From an uncultured Paracoccaceae bacterium (GTDB taxonomy: Bacteria; Pseudomonadota; Alphaproteobacteria; Rhodobacterales; Rhodobacteraceae), in assembly GCA_947500135.1 (NCBI GenBank), contig CANMQX010000002.1:1-64000 (forward strand): a stretch of DNA of 64,000 nucleotides, read 5' to 3'. The notes under the pieces were generated by a model. The model was not told the origin of the DNA. It did not search any database and saw only the letters and a program-made list of their open reading frames with translations. Within the stretch, counting starts at the first letter, position 1. Each line of letters opens with the position of its first letter. Both the position numbers and the translations under genes were made by a program. Shown here piece by piece: positions 57,837 through 64,000 of this stretch.

Positions 57837-58697
57837 TCACAATCGGGCACTCACGCTTGGGGCAACGGACCATTCCGGGTCGCGTTGCAGCACCTCCAAC
57901 CGCTCGCGGGGCATATCCAGCCGTGGAAGGGAATTCAGCAAGCCGCGGGTATACGGATGCTGCGCTTCATGCAGTTTATCGGCATCGCACACCTCAACAA
58001 TACGCCCGGCATACATGATCAGAACCCGGTCACAGAAATCAGCCACAAGGTTCAGATCGTGACTGATAAAGATCAGGCCCATGCCACGTTCTTTGACCAG
58101 CTTATCCATGATATCCAGAACCTGACGCTGGACGGAGACGTCCAACGCACTTGTCGGTTCATCGGCGATCAGGATCTCTGGGTTCGGGATCAGCATCATC
58201 GCGATCATGATCCGCTGTCCCATGCCGCCGGACATTTCATGCGGATAGGCCCGCATCACACGCTCGGGGTTGCGGATCGACACCGCCTCCAGCATCTCAA
58301 GCGATTTTTGATAGGCCTGTGCTTTGCTGGCGTTGTTATGCAGGCGATACGCCTCAATGATCTGGTTGCCGATTGTCGTCACAGGGTTGAGCGAGAATTT
58401 GGGGTCCTGCATCACCATGCTGATCCGCTGCCCACGCACAGCGCGCATGTCCTTTTCTAGTAGTTTTATCAGATCGACACCATCCAGACTGATCTGATCT
58501 GCCTCGACAATCCCCGGCGGGCGGATCAGTCGCAATATGGCACGGCCTGTCATCGACTTACCCGATCCGCTTTCGCCAACAATCCCCAACCGTTCCCGGC
58601 CCAGCGTGAAGGACACACCGCGCACCGCGTCAAATACGCCATTGCGAGACGGGAATTTGACCCACAGGTTTTCAACATCCAAAAGCGCGCCCATCAT
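57837..58697 (-). CDS. dipeptide-type ABC transporter ATP-binding protein (DppD/OppD-like)
   Basis: The 286-residue ATPase has Walker A GESGSGKSM, 'QDPKFSLNPVTTIGNQI' (the Opp/Dpp Q-loop), the signature MSGGMGQRIMIAMMLI and Walker B ILIADEPTSALDV. A cysteine-poor C-terminal segment 'QHPYTRGLLNSLPRL' matches the OppD/DppD oligopeptide domain. It overlaps the DppC gene by 4 bases. It pairs with the next ATPase as a heterodimer. Confidence 0.92.
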   Translation of the reverse strand: MMGALLDVENLWVKFPSRNGVFDAVRGVSFTLGRERLGIVGESGSGKSMTGRAILRLIRPPGIVEADQISLDGVDLIKLLEKDMRAVRGQRISMVMQDPKFSLNPVTTIGNQIIEAYRLHNNASKAQAYQKSLEMLEAVSIRNPERVMRAYPHEMSGGMGQRIMIAMMLIPNPEILIADEPTSALDVSVQRQVLDIMDKLVKERGMGLIFISHDLNLVADFCDRVLIMYAGRIVEVCDADKLHEAQHPYTRGLLNSLPRLDMPRERLEVLQRDPEWSVAPSVSARL

Positions 58698-59608
58698 TCG
58701 CCCGCCTTCGGATCAAGAACATCGCGCAGCCCGTCACCCAGCAGATTGAAGGCCAGCGATACGGTAAAGATCGCCAATCCGGGCATTGTCGCCACCCACC
58801 AGTGATCAAGGATAAACCGGCGCCCTTCAGAAATCATCGCGCCCCATTCCGGGCTGGGGGGTTGCGCCCCCAGCCCGAGGAACCCCAGACCCGCAGCCGC
58901 AAGGATAATCCCCGCCATATCCAGCGTCACACGTACAATCAGGGAGGATATGCACAGTGGCCAGATATGTTTGGTGATGATCCGCAGCGGACCTGCGCCC
59001 TGAAGTTTGATTGCGCTGATATAGTCCGACGTCCGGATGGTCAGCGTCTCCGCCCGCGCAATACGTGCATAGGGCGGCCATGCTGTCAGTGAAATTGCCA
59101 GAACTGCGTTTTCGATACCGGCCCCCAATGCAGCCACAAATGCGAGGGCAAGGACCAGCCTTGGGAAGGCGAGGAAGATATCGGTGATCCGCATCAAAAC
59201 CGTATCGGTCCAGCCACCGACATACCCGGCCACCGTGCCCACCAGCAGCCCGGCAACAGGTGCGATCAACGCAACCAGTGCTACGATGTATAGCGTGATG
59301 CGGGCCCCATAAATCAGGCGTGACAGGATATCGCGGCCCAGACTATCCGTGCCCAGCACATGGCCTTCGGTCCCCAGCGGCGCCAGCCGGTCGCCAAGGC
59401 TTTGTACAAATGGATCATGAGGCGCGATCAACGGGGCTGCGATGGCGACAAGTACAAGCACGACCAGTATCCATAACCCGATCATCGCCATCGTGTTTGC
59501 CCTGAACGACAACCAGCCTTGATAAAGTGCAGATAGCTTGGCGTGCCTGCGCGAACTTGGCGTATCGGTCAGCAACCATTGGCGCAGTGTTTGTGTTTCG
59601 GCCATCAC
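58694..59608 (-). CDS. dipeptide-type ABC transporter permease (DppC-like)
   Basis: The 304-residue membrane protein has the DppC features: an N-terminal cytoplasmic segment, 'LIAPHDPFVQSLGDRLAPLGTEGHVLGTDSLGRDILSRLIYGARI' in the large periplasmic loop, and the EAA loop 'YISAIKLQGAGPLRIITKHIWPLCISSLIV'. Six transmembrane helices are expected. It overlaps both neighbouring genes by 4 bases. An ATG one codon later is an alternative start. Confidence 0.92.
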   Translation of the reverse strand: MMAETQTLRQWLLTDTPSSRRHAKLSALYQGWLSFRANTMAMIGLWILVVLVLVAIAAPLIAPHDPFVQSLGDRLAPLGTEGHVLGTDSLGRDILSRLIYGARITLYIVALVALIAPVAGLLVGTVAGYVGGWTDTVLMRITDIFLAFPRLVLALAFVAALGAGIENAVLAISLTAWPPYARIARAETLTIRTSDYISAIKLQGAGPLRIITKHIWPLCISSLIVRVTLDMAGIILAAAGLGFLGLGAQPPSPEWGAMISEGRRFILDHWWVATMPGLAIFTVSLAFNLLGDGLRDVLDPKAGE

Positions 59609-60678
59609 TTCGCCCTCGGGTCAAAGACCTTGTAAAGCAGGTCCGAAAAGATATTCAGCAGGATAAAGATCAGGCCAACAACCACGGTGCCGCCCAAAAC
59701 AGCGTTCATATCCGCACTTAACAATGCGGTGGTAATGTAGCTGCCGATACCGGGCCAGGAAAATATGATCTCGGTCAACACAGACCCTTCCAGCAGGTTC
59801 GCATAGCTTAGCGCGATGACGGTGATCAGCTGGACGCGGATATTCTTGAACGCGTGTTTCCACACCACATTCCATTCCGACATACCCTTGACCCGCGCGG
59901 TGGTGATGTATTCCGCGCTCAGCTGTTCGAGCATGAATGATCGGGTCATCCGGCTGATATAGGCCAGTGAGAAATAGCCCAGCAGCGATGCGGGCAGGAT
60001 GATATGGGAAAACGCGTTCTTGAAAACGTCCCAGTTCCCGTCCAGCGCTGCATCGACAAGGATCAGCCCGGTAACACTGGGGACCACATCAACGTAAAAG
60101 ATGCCGACGCGTCCGGGGCCGCCGACCCAGCCGAGGATGCCGTAAAAAATCAGCAAACCCATCAGGCCAAGCCAGAAGATCGGCATGGAGTAACCGACCA
60201 GCGCGACAACACGGGCAACCTGATCAATCCAGGATCCTTTGCGCACAGCCGCCAGAACACCCAGCGGCACCCCAAGGACAACACCAAAGATGATGCCCAG
60301 CGTGGCCAGTTCCAGCGTCGCAGGAAAGACGCGGGCGATATCTTCGGATACGGGTCGAGCGTTCAAAAGGGAGGTGCCGAAATCAAGATGCAGCACGTCC
60401 CATAGGTAATAAAGAAATTGCACGATCAGCGGCTTGTCCAGCCCAAGCTGATCATAGACGGCGTCATAGGTCGATTGCGATGCGCGTTCGCCCACAATGG
60501 CAAGCACCGGGTCGATCGGCATGACGCGACCAATGATAAATGTCACGAAAAGAAGCCCGACCAGCGTCACCGCAATAGACCCCAGGGTCTTTAGCGCCGT
60601 TGAAACCGCTGGCCAGAACCATTCCGAAAAAGGCGCCCGTGAGGGGCGCCCTTTATTATTATCCTCAACGAGGGCCAT
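59605..60678 (-). CDS. dipeptide-type ABC transporter permease (DppB-like)
   Basis: The 357-residue membrane protein has the DppB first helix ending 'GRVMPIDPVLAIVG', 'QFLYYLWDVLHLDFGTSL' and the EAA loop 'YITTARVKGMSEWNVVWKHAFKNIRV', then 'TEIIFSWPGIGSYITTALLSAD'. Its ATG directly follows the TAA of the binding-protein gene (TAAATG), so translation may be coupled. The first 20 codons contain a terminator-like hairpin. It is slightly longer than usual at the N-terminus, so a later start is possible. Confidence 0.9.
   Translation of the reverse strand: MALVEDNNKGRPSRAPFSEWFWPAVSTALKTLGSIAVTLVGLLFVTFIIGRVMPIDPVLAIVGERASQSTYDAVYDQLGLDKPLIVQFLYYLWDVLHLDFGTSLLNARPVSEDIARVFPATLELATLGIIFGVVLGVPLGVLAAVRKGSWIDQVARVVALVGYSMPIFWLGLMGLLIFYGILGWVGGPGRVGIFYVDVVPSVTGLILVDAALDGNWDVFKNAFSHIILPASLLGYFSLAYISRMTRSFMLEQLSAEYITTARVKGMSEWNVVWKHAFKNIRVQLITVIALSYANLLEGSVLTEIIFSWPGIGSYITTALLSADMNAVLGGTVVVGLIFILLNIFSDLLYKVFDPRAK
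60627..60654 (-). terminator. intrinsic terminator inside the start of dppB-like gene
   Basis: On the minus strand, AAAGGGCGCC pairs with GGGCGCCTTT (one bulged G, loop CCTCAC) and is followed by five T residues. It lies 24 bases past the binding-protein stop and overlaps codons about 9-18 of the permease gene. Confidence 0.7.
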
Positions 60679-62274
60679 TTACTTTGTAACCTGCCAATAG
60701 GCAGCTGACGTCACAGCCTGACCGGTTGACCAGTTCGTCACATTGTCACGCAATGCCGATTGTTCGATCTGCTGGAACATCACGACAAAGGGTGACGTCT
60801 CGCGGAACTCTTCCTGAATATCCAGATACATCTGGACCCGTGTATCGCGATCACCCTCGGTTACGGCAGCGGCGACTTTTTCAGTCAATCCGCCGGTGTC
60901 CCAGCTGTTGCGCCATGCTAGCAGGCCGGTGGCATTGGCTTCGTCCGAATTGTCCGGGTTATAGGCAAAAGTCCCGGCATTGGTCTGTGGATCAGGATAA
61001 TCCGGGCCCCATGCGCCAAGATACACATCCAACTCACGCGCACGGTAACGTTCAAGTATCTGCTTGGCCGTCCCAACAGTGATGTTGACGGTAATTCCAA
61101 CCTGTGCTGCGGAATTCTGGAACGACTGTGCAATCTCGATCCGTTCCTGCGCCTCGCGCACGCCTATCTCGATTTCCAGGTTTTCAACGCCGGCCGCTGC
61201 CAGTAATTCACGCGCCTTTTCAACATCATAGGTGAACGGGTTGTCTTCCGATGCACCCAGATAGGTTGCAGGCAGGAAATTCTGATGGATCGTATACTGC
61301 CCATTGAGAAAGCTGTTTTGCATCCCTTCATAATCAATCAGATATTTAAACGCTTGACGCACCTCAGGCTTTGACAGCTCGGGGTGCTGTTGGTTCAACG
61401 CCAGATACATCAGGCGGCCCTTCAGCTCGTCAGAAATGACAACGCCATCGGCACTTGATGCACCAGCCACGTCTTCGGGGTTCAGGTTGCGCGCGATGTC
61501 AACATCGCCACGTTCCAGCAACAAACGCTGCGACGCGCTTTCAATTACATGACGGACGATCACACGTTCCATGGCAGGCGCACCGCCATAATAATCGGGA
61601 TTGGACGACAAGGTGACGCTTTCATTTGGCTGCCAGCCATCCAGCTTGTAAGGGCCTGATCCGGCTGAATTGGTCTTCAGCCATGTGTTGCCCATATCGC
61701 CATCAACTTCATTGGCCATCACGGTTTCTTTGTCCACGATACCGCCGATTGTCGCCGTCAAGCAGTTCAGCACAAAGGATGTGGCATATCGCTGATCCGT
61801 TGTGATGATCAGCTGGTTGCCTTCCGCGCGAATGGTTTCCATGGCATTTTCGGGGGTGAACCCAAACTGCGCGAGGATAAACGCCGGTGTCTTGTTCAGA
61901 ATAACGGCGCGTTGCAGGGAAAAGGCGGCGTCCTCCGCACGTACCGGATTGCCGGAATGGAATGTCACGCCTTCACGCATGGTGAATGTGATGGTCTTGC
62001 CATCCTCCGACACGTCCCAGCTTGTCGCCAGATCGGGCTGATACCCGGCACCCAAATCCATTGGGTCAAGATTGACCAACCGGCTGTACACATTGCGGCT
62101 GATGTCAGATCCCGCAAATTCAAAACTTTCGGCTGGATCAATGGTTGTGACGTCGTCAATCCGGTGCGCGATCACCAGCATGTTGGCGGGTGTTTCCGCG
62201 AACGCCGCAAAGGACGTCACGCTGACCGCGAGGCCAATCGCGGCCCCCGTCAGTAGTCTGTTAAAAGCATTCAT
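60679..62274 (-). CDS. ABC transporter substrate-binding protein (SBP_bac_5 family)
   Basis: The 531-residue periplasmic protein has a signal peptide with cleavage near AFA-ETP (residue 27), then 'LVIAHRIDDVTTIDPAESFEFAGSDISRNVYSRLVNLD', 'VSEDGKTITFTMREGVTFHSGNPVRAEDAAFSLQR' and 'GAWGPDYPDPQTN'. This is the peptide/nickel-binding family that delivers small peptides or related ligands. The start follows AGGAGAGGTTCACAAG. It lies 51 bases downstream of the dipeptidase gene and directly upstream of the permeases. Confidence 0.93.
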   Translation of the reverse strand: MNAFNRLLTGAAIGLAVSVTSFAAFAETPANMLVIAHRIDDVTTIDPAESFEFAGSDISRNVYSRLVNLDPMDLGAGYQPDLATSWDVSEDGKTITFTMREGVTFHSGNPVRAEDAAFSLQRAVILNKTPAFILAQFGFTPENAMETIRAEGNQLIITTDQRYATSFVLNCLTATIGGIVDKETVMANEVDGDMGNTWLKTNSAGSGPYKLDGWQPNESVTLSSNPDYYGGAPAMERVIVRHVIESASQRLLLERGDVDIARNLNPEDVAGASSADGVVISDELKGRLMYLALNQQHPELSKPEVRQAFKYLIDYEGMQNSFLNGQYTIHQNFLPATYLGASEDNPFTYDVEKARELLAAAGVENLEIEIGVREAQERIEIAQSFQNSAAQVGITVNITVGTAKQILERYRARELDVYLGAWGPDYPDPQTNAGTFAYNPDNSDEANATGLLAWRNSWDTGGLTEKVAAAVTEGDRDTRVQMYLDIQEEFRETSPFVVMFQQIEQSALRDNVTNWSTGQAVTSAAYWQVTK

Positions 62275-62325
62275 CTTGTGAACCTCTCCTGTTTCGTTTC
62301 AATGCAGCTGCGTGCCGTCAGCGGG

Positions 62326-63441
62326 TTATGTCCCCCAGGTTTTTTCAAGCACACGCAACCAGTTCTCGTGGCAAAGTTTGGCCATCAACGCATCGTCGTA
62401 GCCGTGTTTTGCCATCGCGAGCCTTAATGCAGGCAGCGATGCACAAGAGGTAAGCACCTCCGGTACAATCGCGCCGTCATAGTCAGATCCAAACCCCACC
62501 CGGTCTTCGCCCAGATGTGTGATCAGATGATCAAGATGCCGCAGCATCTGTTCCAGCGGGACCTCCGCCAGCATACGCCCATCATCGCGCAGGAAAGCCA
62601 CCGCAAAATTCAGCCCCACCATACCGTCACTTTCGCGGATCGCGGCCAGTTGCCGGTCGGTGAGGTTGCGGCTGTGCGGGCAGATTGCATGCACGTTGGA
62701 ATGGGTCGCAACAAGCGGCTTTGTCGTATACCGGGCGACATCCCAGAACCCTGCTTCATTCAGGTGCGACAGATCCACCATAATCCCCAGCTCATCACAG
62801 CGACGGATCAGACGCAGACCGTGATCGGTCAGCCCATCGCCAATATCCGGGTCGCTGGGATAGCGAAAAGGCACGCCATGCCCAAAAATCGTTGGTCTGC
62901 TCCAAACTGGGCCGATGGACCGCAAGCCCGCCTGATACAAAACCTCCAGCGTATGCAATTCTGGGTCAATCGCCTCAGCACCTTCAATGTGGAAAATCGC
63001 AGCCATCTGGCCCGCACTCAACGTCGCCCGTATATCCTGAACGTTGCGGCAAACCTTCAGCGCGCCGCGGCTTTCCAGATCAAACAGGATCGCCGCCTGT
63101 GCCATCACCACCGGAAATGCGTCTTCCCAATCAATAGGATCGGGCAGGGGCAGGTCATAGGTGGGTTTCGCCATCTCCTGCATCTTGAAGTCAACGTCGA
63201 GGGGGGAGGGGACGTAGACCGCAAAAAAACCACCGCCAAACCCACCCGCTCGAGCGGTGGGCAGGTCGATTGCACCATCGCGGCCAGACATAACTGTTTC
63301 GGCAGCCTTCACGCCACCGGCGCGATATAGCTTCGACAAAACGTCGTTATGCCCATCAAAAATGGTCGGTGAAACCGCCAAGACCGTCCCCAATCCGTCA
63401 AGTCTAAATCCCGACAACCACCTTATGCCAGTTATTTTCAT
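62326..63441 (-). CDS. membrane dipeptidase family protein (peptidase M19)
   Basis: The 371-residue zinc dipeptidase has the M19 metal residues: 'FDGHNDVL' (HxD), 'FHIEGAEAID' (bridging Glu), 'VDLSHLNEAGFWDV' and 'VATHSNVHAICPHSRNLTDRQL' (His pair) and 'VGFGSDYDGAIV' (Asp). It cleaves dipeptides, possibly the cargo of the ABC transporter that follows. The first 30 residues are not typical of the family, so the true start may be later, near the codons for VSPTIFDGH. It is divergent from a LysR gene. Confidence 0.9.
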   Translation of the reverse strand: MKITGIRWLSGFRLDGLGTVLAVSPTIFDGHNDVLSKLYRAGGVKAAETVMSGRDGAIDLPTARAGGFGGGFFAVYVPSPLDVDFKMQEMAKPTYDLPLPDPIDWEDAFPVVMAQAAILFDLESRGALKVCRNVQDIRATLSAGQMAAIFHIEGAEAIDPELHTLEVLYQAGLRSIGPVWSRPTIFGHGVPFRYPSDPDIGDGLTDHGLRLIRRCDELGIMVDLSHLNEAGFWDVARYTTKPLVATHSNVHAICPHSRNLTDRQLAAIRESDGMVGLNFAVAFLRDDGRMLAEVPLEQMLRHLDHLITHLGEDRVGFGSDYDGAIVPEVLTSCASLPALRLAMAKHGYDDALMAKLCHENWLRVLEKTWGT

Positions 63442-63458
63442 GGACCAGACAAAACGGC

Positions 63459-63473
63459 ATGATATAAAATCAT
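63459..63473. promoter_or_regulatory. LysR-type T-N11-A box
   Basis: ATGAT-ATAAA-ATCAT is a perfect inverted repeat containing T-N11-A. It sits between the divergent dipeptidase and LysR genes, where LysR regulators bind. The middle is AT-rich and may overlap promoter elements. Confidence 0.6.
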
Positions 63474-63502
63474 AGACTAATGAGCATTACGCAGGGGCAC
63501 CC

Positions 63503-64000
63503 ATGGTAACCAAAACCTGGCATAGCTTGCCGGAATATCAGGCGCTGCGGGCCTTGATGGAAAGCGGGACGACCTCCAAGGCGGCCATCCGTCTGGGCCT
63601 ATCGCAATCTGCAATCAGCCGATCCATCGCCAGCCTGGAGGCGCGGACGGGGCGCATCCTGTTCGAACGTGACGGTGGGCGACTGCGCCCGACGAATGAG
63701 GCGGCGTTGATGAATAGGCGGCTTGATCCACTCTTTGAGGCGCTTGACCGTATCGACGGACCACCCGAAATGGCCAAGGAAACCCTGCGCATTATCGCGC
63801 CACCAACATATGCACACCGCTTTCTGGTGCATCATGTCGCGACCTTTCTTCGTGCCAATCCGCACTTCTTTGTCAGCCTTGAGGTGGCACCATCAGAGGA
63901 TGTCATCCGGGGCATTCTGGACGGCCGGTTTGACCTTGGTGTCACCGGGGTGGAATTATCACGCGATGGCGTGAAGCTGACGCCCTACCGCAGATCAAGC
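63503..64000 (+). CDS. LysR family transcriptional regulator (partial, runs off window)
   Basis: The 166 visible residues begin with a LysR helix-turn-helix: 'LPEYQALRALMESGTTSKAAIRLGLSQSAISRSIASLEARTGRILFERDGGRLRPTNEA'. They continue into the substrate-binding half ('LRIIAPPTYAHRFL', 'FFVSLEVAPSEDVIRGILDGRFDLGVTGVEL'). The start follows CAGGGGCACCC. The stop lies beyond the window. It is divergent from the dipeptidase-ABC operon and probably controls it in response to a peptide-derived ligand. Confidence 0.9.
   Translation, partial: MVTKTWHSLPEYQALRALMESGTTSKAAIRLGLSQSAISRSIASLEARTGRILFERDGGRLRPTNEAALMNRRLDPLFEALDRIDGPPEMAKETLRIIAPPTYAHRFLVHHVATFLRANPHFFVSLEVAPSEDVIRGILDGRFDLGVTGVELSRDGVKLTPYRRSS

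Overview
The window is a bacterial chromosome segment of moderately high GC. Its content points to a marine Roseobacter-group alphaproteobacterium (Rhodobacterales): ChpT-type phosphotransferase, DUF3553 protein, OlsB/OlsA ornithine-lipid genes, L21 with a long C-terminal extension, TAXI-type TRAP transporter, and an aerobic CoA-dependent aminobenzoate cluster. All functions are read from sequence motifs and gene order; no database search was possible.

Layout. 1-540: the start of an integrase lies next to tRNA-Ser(CGA), the probable edge or scar of an integrated element. 0.7-3.3 kb: a secreted DUF2059-like protein, an unrecognised 437-aa protein and a small lipoprotein. 3.5-9.2 kb: rplU-rpmA, two GNAT acetyltransferases, then obg-proB-proA. 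9.2-17.2 kb: housekeeping genes, namely chpT, DUF3553, olsB-olsA, a ThiE-like protein, an rRNA/tRNA methyltransferase, heme A synthase, an M32 carboxypeptidase, an enoyl-CoA hydratase and a thioesterase.

17.2-29.2 kb (all minus strand): a tellurite/stress 'ter' island. Reading with transcription it encodes two VWA (TerY) proteins, a PP2C phosphatase, a protein kinase, TerZ, TerA, TerB, a Ca2+/Na+ exchanger, two TerD proteins, a PRTase/TRSP protein, a HAD phosphatase and a StiP-Pelota protein. No TerC gene is seen; a CaCA exchanger sits inside the operon. This fits the calcium-binding nature of TerD proteins.

29.7-33.9 kb: a TAXI-TRAP transporter (binding protein, fused permease, UspA) with attenuator-like hairpins. 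34.0-38.5 kb: a three-gene cassette of TPP enzyme, flavin amine oxidase and KAS III-like protein. The last appears to lack the catalytic cysteine. The product is unknown, and this is the best candidate for an undescribed pathway. 38.5-42.5 kb: a 1314-aa protein like soluble adenylyl cyclase fused to an ATPase.

42.7-52.7 kb: an anthranilate (2-aminobenzoate) degradation cluster working through CoA thioesters. It has the ligase, the fused monooxygenase/reductase, beta-oxidation enzymes, a MarR regulator, a thioesterase and RidA. The SDR gene is split by a frameshift at a nine-G run, and the fused hydratase/dehydrogenase gene looks C-terminally truncated. 52.7-57.0 kb: an AraC regulator and a cupin-flavin monooxygenase-cupin-hydrolase cassette; the hydrolase resembles kynurenine formamidase. 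57.1-64 kb: a dipeptide-type ABC transporter operon led by an M19 dipeptidase, with a divergent LysR gene that runs off the window.
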